A program made the translations under genes and the position numbers. From QALR01 sp964466625 (GTDB lineage Bacteria; Bacillota; Clostridia; Oscillospirales; CAG-272), in NCBI GenBank assembly GCA_964466625.1, contig CAYXQF010000045.1, positions 1 through 15,082 of the forward strand: 15,082 bases of DNA. Reading direction: 5' to 3'. Below are positions 1 to 7,487 of this stretch, piece after piece. How positions within the stretch are numbered: the first letter of the stretch is position 1; each line of letters opens with the position of its first letter. The notes beneath the pieces were generated by a model that was not told the DNA's origin, searched no databases, and worked only from the letters and a program-made list of their open reading frames with translations.

Positions 1-176
1 GCATGATGTGGCAGACCACCATGAACCCCGAAACGCGCCGCCTCATTAAGATCATGGAAGCGGACCGCGAAAAAACAGAGTATATCTTTGAAACGCTCCT
101 TGGTGATGATCTGCCCGAAAGAAAACGCTTCATCGCGGAATACGGCAAAGATTATCTGGCGGAAGCTGATATTTAA
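1..176 (+). CDS. parE: Type IIA DNA topoisomerase subunit B (ParE/GyrB), C-terminal end only
   Basis: The last 58 codons of a gene that begins outside the window are visible, read in the frame starting at base 3 and ending with TAA at 174-176. The peptide contains MWQTTMNPETRRLI, the conserved C-terminal stretch of GyrB/ParE that follows the TOPRIM domain. The family's B subunit holds the ATPase and the Mg-binding TOPRIM residues and forms an A2B2 heterotetramer that passes one duplex through another; all those catalytic parts lie off-window. The partner A subunit starts 40 bases downstream, so the two are almost certainly co-transcribed. I prefer ParE to GyrB only because the adjacent A subunit looks ParC-like. 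The family call is secure; the symbol is less so. Confidence 0.85.
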   Translation, partial: MMWQTTMNPETRRLIKIMEADREKTEYIFETLLGDDLPERKRFIAEYGKDYLAEADI

Positions 177-216
177 GAGCACTACCGCCCCAATCTATAA
201 GAAAGGATAAAAGAAA

Positions 217-2415
217 GTGGCTAAAAAGAAAAAAGCGCCGGAAAAAATCGTGGTTCCGGCGGAGATAACAATGCAACCCATCACGGAAACCATAGAAAAA
301 AACTACATGCCTTACGTTATGACGGTCATCGTTTCCCGTGCGATCCCACAGATCGACGGCCTCAAGCCTTCCCACAGAAAGCTTCTCTATACGATGTATA
401 AAATGGGCTTGCTGACAGGACACAGAACCAAAAGCGCCAACGTCGTCGGTCAGACGATGAAACTCAACCCTCACGGCGATATGGCAATCTATGAAACGAT
501 GGTGCGTTTGACGCGCGGCAACGAAGCACTTCTCCACCCTCTCGTGGACTCCAAAGGTAGCTTTGGTAAAGTTTATAGCCGTGACATGGCGTTTGCCGCT
601 TCCCGTTATACCGAGGTAAAGCTGGAAGCCATCGCCGCTGAGATCTTCCGCGGCATCGACAAAAACGCCGTCGATTTCGTTGATAACTATGACAGCACCA
701 TGAAGGAGCCCGTTCTTCTTCCTACGGCGTTCCCGAATATTCTCGTTTCGCCCAATATGGGTATCGCTGTCGGTATGGCAAGCAATATCTGCTCCTTTAA
801 TCTCATTGAAGTTTGCGACGGCACCATTGCCGTACTAAAAAACAAAGACACCTCCACAGACGATCTGCTCGACATCATCAAGGCACCTGATTTTTCAGGC
901 GGCGGTCTGCTCATCTATAACCGTGAGCGTATGCGCGAGGTCTATGAAACAGGTAGAGGTAATATCCCCGTTCGTGCTCGCTACGTCTATGATAAAGATG
1001 CCGGTTGCATCGACATCAAGGAGATCCCCTACTCCACTTCCATCGAAGTCATCATGAAAAAGCTGACGGACATGATCAAAGCCGGATCTCTCAAGGAAGT
1101 CACAGACGTGCGCGACGAGATCGACCTCAACGGCTTTAAGCTCACGCTTGATCTTCGCCGCGGGACCGATCCCGACAAGCTGATGACAAAGCTTTTCCAC
1201 AAAACGCCCTTGCAAGACAGCTTTTCCTGCAACTTTAACGTACTCATCGACGGCAGTCCCCGTCAGCTCGGTTTGCGCGGCATCATTGACGAATGGATCA
1301 AGTTCCGCATGGAATGTCTGCGCCGTGAATATACCTATGACCTCGGCAAAAAGAAAGACAAGCTTCACCTGCTTGAAGGTCTTGAGAAGATCCTCGTGGA
1401 TATCGACAAGGCGATCCGCATCGTCAGAGAAACAAAACAAGAATCCAAGGTTATCCCCAACCTCATGGAAGGCTTTGATATTGACGAGATCCAAGCGGAA
1501 TACATCGCGGAGATCAAATTGCGCCACCTCAATCTGGAATATATTTTGGAACGCGGCAAAGAGATCGACGGTCTGGAAAAGGACATCGCTGAACTGGAAA
1601 GCATTCTCGGCTCCGAACGCAAGCTGAAAAACCGCATCGTCAAACAGCTTGAGGAGATCAAAGAAAAATACGGTCAGCCTCGCAAGACCAAGCTCATCTA
1701 TGAAAATGATCTTTCTTCCTACACGGAAGAATCCCACGTGGAAAATTACAGTGTCAAGCTCGTCCTCACCAAGGAAGGCTACTTCAAAAAGATCACACCT
1801 CAATCTTTCCGCATGAATGAAGAACAAGGCCTCAAACCCGGTGACGAGGTTCGCCAGATCGAAGACGCGGAAAATGTCGATGAAATCCTTTTCGTCACCG
1901 ATAAACAGCAGATCTACAAAGCGAAGGTCGATGATTTTGAGGCGAAAAAATCGTCGCTTCTCGGTGATTATATTCCCGCGAAGCTCGGTTTTGATGACGG
2001 TGAACGTGTCATGGCGATGAAAAACCTCAAAAATTATCCCGAAAACCACCATTTCGTTTATATTTTCGAAAACGGAAAGGGGCTTCGCGTGCCGATCTCC
2101 TCTTATGAAACCAAGAGCGCACGCAAAAAGCTCGTCAAAGCTTATTCCGATGCTTCGCCGCTTATCGGTGTCTTTTACGAAAGTGAACCTTTCGATCTGC
2201 TCATCGTAAATAGCGCCGGCAAAGCGATCTATCTCAATACTGCGCTCATTCCCGAAAAAGCGACGAGAACCGCCGCAGGTGCTTCGCTTTTCGACCTCAA
2301 GAAAAATCAGACCATCGTCGATGCGACACGCACACCTGCAGACCACTACGCAGGATTTGAAAAATGCAAAAAGATCAAAATTCCTGCCACGGGCTCTGCT
2401 GTCGAGAAAAAATAA
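217..2415 (+). CDS. parC: Type IIA DNA topoisomerase subunit A, ParC-like (732 aa)
   Basis: This is the DNA breakage-reunion subunit of a type II topoisomerase. The winged-helix/tower domain runs from about residue 25 to 480, with the catalytic tyrosine in AASRYTE at Tyr131 after the invariant Arg130. A long helical coiled-coil gate follows at about 370-490, then a short beta-pinwheel domain from about 505 to the end. I find no GyrA box (QRRGGKG-like) in that tail and the length is short for GyrA, so a decatenating topoisomerase IV-like role is favoured over gyrase. The start is GTG at 217, supported by AAAGGA at 202-207 nine bases upstream. The segment HGDMAIYE (86-93) aligns with the quinolone-contact region and has Met89 and Glu93 where E. 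coli GyrA has Ser83 and Asp87. The wording of motifs such as IAVGMASNICSFNL matches, from memory, a second topoisomerase common in Clostridia. Confidence 0.9.
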   Translation: MAKKKKAPEKIVVPAEITMQPITETIEKNYMPYVMTVIVSRAIPQIDGLKPSHRKLLYTMYKMGLLTGHRTKSANVVGQTMKLNPHGDMAIYETMVRLTRGNEALLHPLVDSKGSFGKVYSRDMAFAASRYTEVKLEAIAAEIFRGIDKNAVDFVDNYDSTMKEPVLLPTAFPNILVSPNMGIAVGMASNICSFNLIEVCDGTIAVLKNKDTSTDDLLDIIKAPDFSGGGLLIYNRERMREVYETGRGNIPVRARYVYDKDAGCIDIKEIPYSTSIEVIMKKLTDMIKAGSLKEVTDVRDEIDLNGFKLTLDLRRGTDPDKLMTKLFHKTPLQDSFSCNFNVLIDGSPRQLGLRGIIDEWIKFRMECLRREYTYDLGKKKDKLHLLEGLEKILVDIDKAIRIVRETKQESKVIPNLMEGFDIDEIQAEYIAEIKLRHLNLEYILERGKEIDGLEKDIAELESILGSERKLKNRIVKQLEEIKEKYGQPRKTKLIYENDLSSYTEESHVENYSVKLVLTKEGYFKKITPQSFRMNEEQGLKPGDEVRQIEDAENVDEILFVTDKQQIYKAKVDDFEAKKSSLLGDYIPAKLGFDDGERVMAMKNLKNYPENHHFVYIFENGKGLRVPISSYETKSARKKLVKAYSDASPLIGVFYESEPFDLLIVNSAGKAIYLNTALIPEKATRTAAGASLFDLKKNQTIVDATRTPADHYAGFEKCKKIKIPATGSAVEKK

Positions 2416-2454
2416 CGGGAAAAAACCGAAAAAACAAGAAAGGAAAGCCGCCTT

Positions 2455-3099
2455 ATGAAAATCGCGCTGATCACCAAAGATAAAATCTTCGCCAGAATGC
2501 TCCACCTCGAGTTTTCCGCGCTCGGCGCTGACGTTGCACATATGGAAGAAGCTTTGGATTTTTTGCGCGAAAAACAAAAGGCGGACCTTTTTCTTGTGGA
2601 CGCTGATATGCTTCTTTCTGAAAAGCTTCCGCCGCCTGAGGGGGAAGCTGTCTTGATGGGATACCCCGAGGAGCTGGCAAAAATCGCTTCCCGCGAGCTG
2701 ACGCGATACTATGTCGTGGTGCGCCCGTTCGTGGTAAAAGATCTCATTGATGCACTTTTTTTGCGCGAAGAAGATTCGGAAAAGCTGATGCTTCGTCCAC
2801 CCAAAAAAGAACACCCTTCCGAAAGTCTGGCGCTGGACGAAGATTCCCGTGCGGCCTATTTCAAGGGAGAAAAGATCGAGCTGACACAACGTGAGTATGC
2901 ACTTTTGCAGCTCTTGCTCGACCGAAAAGGCGAAGCGGTCTCTCGTGCAGAGATCCTTTCCTACGTTTTTGAAGACGCAGGCGAAAACACAAATGTTGTT
3001 GACGTTTACATCAACTATTTGAGAAAAAAGATCGACAGCGCTTTCGACGTCCGTCTGATCTCCACCGTGCGCGGCTACGGTTACACGATCCGAAGCTAA
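2455..3099 (+). CDS. OmpR/PhoB-type response regulator with degenerate receiver domain
   Basis: A 214-aa protein with a receiver-like N-terminus (about 1-105) and a winged-helix DNA-binding C-terminus (about 118-214). The C-terminal half is canonical: LTQREYALLQLLLDRKGE, then VVDVYINYLRKKID and the closing RGYGYTI wing, as in PhoB/VanR relatives. The receiver is unusual. A candidate phospho-acceptor, Asp49 in LFLVDAD, is present, but the acidic pair normally near residues 8-10 reads TKDK, and the invariant Lys of the KPF motif is Arg90 (VRPF). The family needs those residues for Mg binding and phosphorylation, so this is probably a pseudo-receiver regulator working without phosphate. No histidine kinase is adjacent. 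It starts 39 bases after the topoisomerase gene with AAAGGA at 2439-2444, so it is probably in that operon. Its target is unknown. Confidence 0.85.
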   Translation: MKIALITKDKIFARMLHLEFSALGADVAHMEEALDFLREKQKADLFLVDADMLLSEKLPPPEGEAVLMGYPEELAKIASRELTRYYVVVRPFVVKDLIDALFLREEDSEKLMLRPPKKEHPSESLALDEDSRAAYFKGEKIELTQREYALLQLLLDRKGEAVSRAEILSYVFEDAGENTNVVDVYINYLRKKIDSAFDVRLISTVRGYGYTIRS

Positions 3100-3142
3100 A
3101 AAAGATCCTCGCAAAAAGTGCGGAAAAAATTTTACAAAAAGT

Positions 3143-3170
3143 GTATAACCTACAATTTTTCGGCGACAAT
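3143..3170 (+). promoter_or_regulatory. Candidate forespore sigma-F-type promoter for the M23 gene
   Basis: GTATA at 3143-3147 and GGCGACAAT at 3162-3170 match the sigma-F/sigma-G style consensus (GYATA, then GGNNANANT), separated by 14 bases. The spacing is slightly short compared with the 15-16 bases I recall for Bacillus sigma-F promoters. No good sigma-A -35/-10 pair with 17-base spacing lies in the same gap. The position, about 45-70 bases before the start codon of a SpoIIQ-like gene, fits, because spoIIQ is a classic sigma-F target. This rests on consensus matching only. Confidence 0.45.
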
Positions 3171-3214
3171 AGAAACAGTTCACAAAGCCGTAAGGCAGAA
3201 AGGAATTTGTTTTT

Positions 3215-3892
3215 ATGAATCAGAACCAGAAAAATTTGCAGAAAAACCGTATTCTTGCCATCGCACTCGCACTTCTCGTCGTTGTGACGATCACCGTGAC
3301 GATCGTCGCGCTTGTTTCCTCGAAGCGAACAAAACCGCCGAAGACCGATGAAACCACCGCCGCCACCACAACAGAAGCCACCACCCGTCCCCAGCCCCAA
3401 GAAACCACCGCGAAAGAGGAAAGCCCCGTTGTTGCGGAAGACGTGAATTTCATCTCTCCCGTGACCAGCGGCACCATCATCAAGGAATGGTCGGCAGACA
3501 TTCCCGTTTTCTCCAACACCATGGAGGATTACCGTGTGCATCTCGGCATTGACATTGAAGCGGACGCAGGCACACCTGTGTACGCCGCCGCTGACGGCAC
3601 AGTGGAAAGTGTGGAATTCCACCCCATGATGGGACAGACCATCGTCATCTCTCATGCAGGAGGCTATAAGACCGTTTATCAGAACCTACAGACCAAAGTT
3701 CCCGAAACGATCAAAGCCGGCGCTTCTGTCAAAGCTGGTGATGAGATCGGCGCACTCGGTGATACCGCACTCATTGAGATCTCCGAAGCACCTCATCTCC
3801 ACTTTGAACTCTACAAAGATGACATCTGTGAAAATCCTCTTGCGCACTTCACGATCTCTCCGATCAACGAAGAAAATCGCTTCGAAGGCTGA
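3215..3892 (+). CDS. Membrane-anchored M23 (LytM-fold) protein, SpoIIQ-like
   Basis: A 225-aa single-pass protein. It has a short basic N-terminus, a hydrophobic membrane segment at about 13-35, a Thr/Pro-rich linker at about 40-72 and an M23 domain at about 78-210. The zinc motifs are intact: His109-x3-Asp113 (HLGID) and His194-x-His196 (HLHFE). The layout SPVTSG..., a short lead-in with FSNTMEDYRVHLGIDI, then GTPVYAAADGTV resembles SpoIIQ, the forespore membrane partner of SpoIIIAH in the engulfment channel. Known biology: Bacillus SpoIIQ has lost zinc residues whereas clostridial versions keep them, which fits here. AAAGGA at 3199-3204 is ten bases before the ATG. A sigma-F-like promoter precedes the gene and a strong terminator follows. 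The alternative is a vegetative peptidoglycan endopeptidase. M23 is near certain; the SpoIIQ role is moderate. Confidence 0.85.
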   Translation: MNQNQKNLQKNRILAIALALLVVVTITVTIVALVSSKRTKPPKTDETTAATTTEATTRPQPQETTAKEESPVVAEDVNFISPVTSGTIIKEWSADIPVFSNTMEDYRVHLGIDIEADAGTPVYAAADGTVESVEFHPMMGQTIVISHAGGYKTVYQNLQTKVPETIKAGASVKAGDEIGALGDTALIEISEAPHLHFELYKDDICENPLAHFTISPINEENRFEG

Positions 3893-3938
3893 TGCCCCAT
3901 ATATAATAATAAAAAGGTAGGATTTTCCGAGCAAGCAA

Positions 3939-3966
3939 ACCGAGCTTCCAAAAGCTCGGTTTTTTC
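3939..3966 (+). terminator. Rho-independent terminator after the M23 gene
   Basis: A perfect 9-bp stem, ACCGAGCTT (3939-3947) and AAGCTCGGT (3952-3960), encloses the loop CCAA and runs into TTTTTT. It lies 46 bases beyond the stop codon and closes the topoisomerase-to-M23 region. Confidence 0.9.
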
Positions 3967-4243
3967 ATAAAAAAAGCACTTTTTCAAAAATTCTTCAATT
4001 TTGTTTCTTTTTTTAGCTTTATTTTGTAAGGAAAAAAAACAAAAAAACGTAAAATAAATTTGAAATTTTTTGAAGAAAAAGTGAAAAAGCTGTTTGTGCG
4101 TTTCCAGTTGTGGGTTTGTTTTCCATTTTTTGATTCTTTTTAATTCATGTTCGGATTCATATATTTCGTTTTTTGTAAAATCATACAGATAAAATATCCG
4201 TTTTTCTTTTCTTTTTTTTGAAGATAGAATTTTTCACAAATTA
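3967..4243. other. AT-rich non-coding gap upstream of the lipoprotein array
   Basis: About 280 bases dominated by A and T runs, with no open frame carrying a ribosome-binding site and no hairpin stronger than expected from composition. It separates the left operon from the lipoprotein array and leads directly into the promoter at 4244. The T-rich stretch just upstream of the -35 could act as an UP element (inference). I see nothing else in it. Confidence 0.6.
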
Positions 4244-4272
4244 TTGACAAAGCGAAAAAATGGTGATATAAT
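4244..4272 (+). promoter_or_regulatory. Perfect consensus sigma-A promoter with extended -10
   Basis: TTGACA at 4244-4249 and TATAAT at 4267-4272 are separated by exactly 17 bases, and TGA directly before the -10 gives an extended -10 (TGN). Transcription should start near 4279, leaving a leader of roughly 79 bases that begins with a stem-loop. This is as strong a housekeeping promoter as the consensus allows. Confidence 0.9.
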
Positions 4273-4285
4273 AGCATTAATCACG

Positions 4286-4317
4286 GTGCAAGGTGTTATC
4301 AGACGATGCCATTGCAC
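4286..4317 (+). promoter_or_regulatory. 5' leader stem-loop of the first lipoprotein mRNA
   Basis: GTGCAA (4286-4291) pairs with TTGCAC (4312-4317), and the GG after the left arm can pair with the CC before the right arm if one A is bulged. The structure begins within about ten bases of the predicted transcript start, well away from the AAAAAGGAG ribosome-binding site. Terminal 5' stem-loops are known to protect some abundant bacterial mRNAs from decay; that role here is inference. Confidence 0.5.
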
Positions 4318-4357
4318 GAGAAAATTTCTTTAAAATTTAAAAAGGAGAATCCCAATT

Positions 4358-5575
4358 ATGAAGAGAGTTTTGTCCCTCATCATGGTAGTTGGTATGCTTC
4401 TCGGCGTTCTCGCACTCGCTAGCTGCGGCGATGAACCCGTTGAAACCACAACAGAAGCTACTACTACTGCTGCAACCACTACGGAAGCTACCACCACCGC
4501 TACTGAAGCTACTACAACAGCTACAGAAGCAACCACCACCGCTACTGAAGCTACTACAACAGCTACAGAAGCAACCACCACCGCTACTGAAGCTACTACA
4601 ACAGCTACAGAAGAAACCACCTCTGCTACTGAAGCTACCACAACCGAATCTCAGGTTGCTGAAATCACCACCGGTGAAACACTTCCTGCTTACACTCGTC
4701 TTGACTTCGGTACAAACTCCAGAGTTCACCAGGAAAACCTCGCTAACGGCGTTGACCTCCACCAGTGGATCGTTGATACTATGACATACAACAGCACTTA
4801 TGTTGATGTTAAGTACACCGAAGACACCATGATCGTTTACGCACTCAAGGATTACAGCACCGACTTGGTTGACACTGCATCCGCATACGCGCTCTACTTC
4901 GCTGACATCGTTTCTTACGACTTCGCAGACGACCTCGTTTCCGGTTACGGCACATGGTCCGCAGCTCCCTACGTTGATCCTACCGCTACTACTGGTTGGG
5001 TTGGTAGACATCAGTACATGCAGATCCGTTGCAAGAACAACTCTACCAACAACATGATGTCCGTAGAATTTGCTAAGACCGTTGGCGGTTTCGCTACCAC
5101 CACCATGGCTCCTTGCATGTATCTCCAGGCTGGCGCTCCCACTACCACAACTGATCTCAAGAGATCTGCTTCCGCAGCTATGTCCGACTTCGCAACCTTT
5201 ACATACGACATGAACTTCCTCGCTCACTGCGGCCGTAACTGGGCAGGCGACTATGCAAGCATGGTTGCTGCAGTTCTCCAGAACCCCAACGGTTGCGGTT
5301 CTAACAACTGGGTTTGGTTCGGCGGTGCTTCCGTTGTATCCCTCAGATTCCACGTTCTCGGTGCTTACTCTTCTACTTACAGCTCCTCCGGCCGTGCAGA
5401 ATACTTCTCTGCTTCTCACCTCGCTCGTGACTCCCGTGAGTTCATCAAAGAAGGTAACTCCATTGAAATCGACTACATCATCTTCGGTTCTACTCCTGAA
5501 CAGCTCGATGCTTGGAAGTCCATCTCCGAAGGCTACAAAATGCCTGCTGCAGAATCCACTGAAGCTGCTGCTTAA
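4358..5575 (+). CDS. Lipoprotein with Thr-rich repeat linker and probable beta-sandwich domains (405 aa)
   Basis: The signal peptide ends in a lipobox, LASC, with Cys23 as the lipidated residue, so the protein should be tethered to the outer face of the membrane. Residues about 27-100 are a low-complexity linker built from TTTATEA units. The remaining 300 residues match no family I can name. They are rich in aromatic and small residues with beta character, and the segment NSIEIDYIIFGSTPEQLDAW near 367-386 resembles the closing strands of carbohydrate-binding jelly-roll domains in clostridial surface proteins, so glycan binding is a guess. The start is ATG at 4358 after AAAAAGGAG. The gene is monocistronic, with a perfect promoter and strong terminator. 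Codon use is very restricted (mostly TTC, AAC, GTT, GCT), as in highly expressed genes. Confidence 0.85.
   Translation: MKRVLSLIMVVGMLLGVLALASCGDEPVETTTEATTTAATTTEATTTATEATTTATEATTTATEATTTATEATTTATEATTTATEETTSATEATTTESQVAEITTGETLPAYTRLDFGTNSRVHQENLANGVDLHQWIVDTMTYNSTYVDVKYTEDTMIVYALKDYSTDLVDTASAYALYFADIVSYDFADDLVSGYGTWSAAPYVDPTATTGWVGRHQYMQIRCKNNSTNNMMSVEFAKTVGGFATTTMAPCMYLQAGAPTTTTDLKRSASAAMSDFATFTYDMNFLAHCGRNWAGDYASMVAAVLQNPNGCGSNNWVWFGGASVVSLRFHVLGAYSSTYSSSGRAEYFSASHLARDSREFIKEGNSIEIDYIIFGSTPEQLDAWKSISEGYKMPAAESTEAAA
4490..4615 (+). repeat. 42-bp in-frame tandem repeat, three copies
   Basis: Three head-to-tail 42-bp units begin at 4490, 4532 and 4574. The first two are identical and the third differs at one base near its end (4614). 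Each unit encodes two TTTATEA heptads written with different codons, so the DNA period is 42 while the protein period is 7. That shows block duplication of DNA rather than selection on peptide sequence alone. Gain or loss of a unit keeps the reading frame and changes only linker length. Confidence 0.95.
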
Positions 5576-5595
5576 TTAAAAACGAATAAGTTTTC

Positions 5596-5628
5596 AGAGT
5601 GTTCCCTTTTGGGAACACTCTTTTTTTG
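5596..5628 (+). terminator. Rho-independent terminator after the first lipoprotein gene
   Basis: GAGTGTTCCC (5597-5606) pairs perfectly with GGGAACACTC (5611-5620) around a TTTT loop, with an extra A-T pair at the base, and is followed by a long T run. It lies 20 bases past the stop codon. Confidence 0.95.
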
Positions 5629-5682
5629 CTTTTTTCAAAATCGGCAATTTTCAGAATATCATACAAATTTTACTACTTTCAG

Positions 5683-5711
5683 TTGACAATTCCAAACCGA
5701 AATGGTATAAT
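5683..5711 (+). promoter_or_regulatory. Perfect consensus sigma-A promoter with extended -10
   Basis: TTGACA at 5683-5688 and TATAAT at 5706-5711 are 17 bases apart, with TGG before the -10 giving an extended -10. The arrangement is the same as at 4244-4272. Transcription should begin near 5718. Confidence 0.9.
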
Positions 5712-5721
5712 AATTTCATAA

Positions 5722-5739
5722 TAAGCATATCTATGCTTA
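5722..5739 (+). promoter_or_regulatory. 5' leader stem-loop of the second lipoprotein mRNA
   Basis: TAAGCATA (5722-5729) and TATGCTTA (5732-5739) form a perfect inverted repeat with a two-base centre; in RNA the innermost pairs would open to make a loop. It starts a few bases after the predicted transcript start and ends well before the AAAGGAG site, so it should not block ribosomes. It could stabilise the mRNA or be a protein-binding palindrome. Confidence 0.5.
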
Positions 5740-5763
5740 AATGAAAACAAAGGAGAAATTCAC

Positions 5764-7407
5764 ATGAAAAAAGCTCTGGCACTCATCTTGTCTTTGGCAA
5801 TGGTGGTTTCTGTGTGCATGTTTGCTGCATGTGGCGAGCAGGTTGATGAAACAACAACCGCGGCTACAACTACCGCAGCTACCACTACAGGCAACCAGCC
5901 CGAAAACACAACAACCGAAGGCAATCAGCCCGAAAACACCACAACCGAAGGCAATCAGCCCGAAAACACCACAACCGAAGGCAATCAGCCCGAAAACACC
6001 ACAACCGAAGGCAATCAGCCCGAACAGACTACTGACGAAGGCGACGATCCCGTTAACGCCGGCACAAGCCTTGAAAACTTCAACGGCACAACCAAACTCC
6101 CCGGCTATGAAGATATCGACTTCGGCGGCAGAACATTCGTTATCTGCGGCGGTATCGAAACCGAAGATGTTATGAACACTGACCAGGAAATCTATTCCGA
6201 AGAAACCGACGCCGTTCACACCGCGGTCCGTTTGAGAAACAAACTCGTTGAATCCCTCTACAACTGTAAGATCGCTTGGCAGTTTGTAGAAAGCCCCAGC
6301 GCTGTTGCTACTGCTGATATCAGCGGCAACCAGCATACCATCGACATCTTCACCAAGATGTATACCGCTGCCGGCGACTACACTGGCAACAACGTGTTCA
6401 ACCTCTACAACCTCGGCATTGATTTCACCAATCCTTGGTGGGACCAGAACTTCGTTGAATCCTTCACATTCAACATGAACGGTCAGAACGCTATGTACTC
6501 CGCAATCGGTGACTTCTCCCTCACCACCAACGACTCTACATTCTGCCTCTTCTATAACAAAGACGTTTATGAATCCAGCGACGCTTGCAACACCTATGAC
6601 ATTTATCAGCTCGTTCGTGACAACAAATGGACCATGGACGTAATGATCGAAATGATCAAAGGCACAAGAAAAGACTCCAACGGTGACCAGGCTTGGAGCT
6701 ACACCACTGACCTTATGGGTTGGGTTCACCAAGGCCACGGCGCTCACGCTCTTTACGCCGCCTCCAACTTGAGAATCGTTGCTAACGTTGACGGTAAACT
6801 CGTATTCCAGCCCTCCTCTGAAGCTGAAACATGGTCCACCGTTATTAACAAAGCTGCAGAACTTTATGCTCTCGAAGGTTGCGCAAACTCCGGCTACACC
6901 GCTATGCCTGCAACCATGGCAGAAGGCCGTACACTCTTCGCCTCTGAAATTCTTACCTTCGCCGAAAGATGTAAAGACTACACCGAACTTCGTCTCGGTC
7001 TGATTCCTTACCCGCTTTACAGCGAAACTCAGAGCAACTACGCAAACTACGTAGACAACCATCGTTGCGAATACATGATCCCGATCTCCGTTCCGGATCC
7101 TGAAACCGTTGCAACATTCTTCGAACTTTACGCTTGCCACTCCAGATACACCGTTCGTGTAGCATACATTGAAACCATGAAAGTTGAATACTTCGCTGAT
7201 GAAGAATCCGGCGAAATGCTCGACATGATCCTCGATAACCGCTCCTACGACCCCGGTTATCTTTGGTTCTCCTCTTACGAAAGCGATCTCCAGAACATGA
7301 TCACCACAGGTAAGAATAACATTACCAACTGGGCCGCTTCTAAGGGCAAACGTCTCCAGACAGACCTTGATAAATTCCACACCGATCTCAACGACAACAC
7401 CAACTAA
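5764..7407 (+). CDS. Solute-binding lipoprotein of ABC type, paralog 1 (547 aa)
   Basis: The signal peptide and lipobox FAAC place the lipid on Cys23. Residues about 29-92 are a Thr/GNQPENTTTE linker, and the rest matches the family-1-like extracellular solute-binding proteins of Clostridia. Conserved landmarks are LPGYEDIDFGGR near 115, NPWWDQ at 223-228, IGDFS, FYNKDVY, DIYQLVRDNKWTMD, LIPYPLYSETQ and ISVPDPETV. Such proteins usually capture oligosaccharides for an ABC importer, but no permease or ATPase is in the window and the ligand is unknown. Compared with its two neighbours it lacks the EGSD-GGGRWDN-type segment after the first strand, having GGIETEDVMNTDQ instead. The start is ATG at 5764 after AAAGGAG. 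The gene is monocistronic, with restricted high-expression codon use. Confidence 0.88.
   Translation: MKKALALILSLAMVVSVCMFAACGEQVDETTTAATTTAATTTGNQPENTTTEGNQPENTTTEGNQPENTTTEGNQPENTTTEGNQPEQTTDEGDDPVNAGTSLENFNGTTKLPGYEDIDFGGRTFVICGGIETEDVMNTDQEIYSEETDAVHTAVRLRNKLVESLYNCKIAWQFVESPSAVATADISGNQHTIDIFTKMYTAAGDYTGNNVFNLYNLGIDFTNPWWDQNFVESFTFNMNGQNAMYSAIGDFSLTTNDSTFCLFYNKDVYESSDACNTYDIYQLVRDNKWTMDVMIEMIKGTRKDSNGDQAWSYTTDLMGWVHQGHGAHALYAASNLRIVANVDGKLVFQPSSEAETWSTVINKAAELYALEGCANSGYTAMPATMAEGRTLFASEILTFAERCKDYTELRLGLIPYPLYSETQSNYANYVDNHRCEYMIPISVPDPETVATFFELYACHSRYTVRVAYIETMKVEYFADEESGEMLDMILDNRSYDPGYLWFSSYESDLQNMITTGKNNITNWAASKGKRLQTDLDKFHTDLNDNTN
5890..6039 (+). repeat. 30-bp in-frame tandem repeat, five copies
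   Basis: Units begin at 5890, 5920, 5950, 5980 and 6010. Each encodes GNQPENTTTE, and the last is GNQPEQTTDE. Copies two to four are identical in DNA, a sign of recent slippage or unequal exchange. The array is a coding linker between the lipid anchor and the binding domain. Confidence 0.95.
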
Positions 7408-7418
7408 GATGTTTTCGG

Positions 7419-7447
7419 CAAGCCGCCCATTTGGCGGCTTGTTTTTT
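7419..7447 (+). terminator. Rho-independent terminator after paralog 1
   Basis: CAAGCCGCC (7419-7427) and GGCGGCTTG (7433-7441) form a perfect 9-bp stem with a 5-base loop, followed by six T. It lies 11 bases past the stop codon. Confidence 0.95.
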
Positions 7448-7487
7448 GTGCAAAAAAGCAATTTTTAACGAAGTGAACAGTTGACTG

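Noticed and set aside
895..3183. A 762-codon open frame on the minus strand across the topoisomerase and regulator genes
   Set aside because: It is antisense to two well-recognised genes, has no ribosome-binding site or domain, and arises from the codon bias of the real genes.
4337..5419. A 360-codon minus-strand frame opposite the first lipoprotein gene
   Set aside because: Low-complexity Ser/Gly/Cys sequence produced by reading the Thr-rich repeats backwards; no start signals and no recognisable domain.
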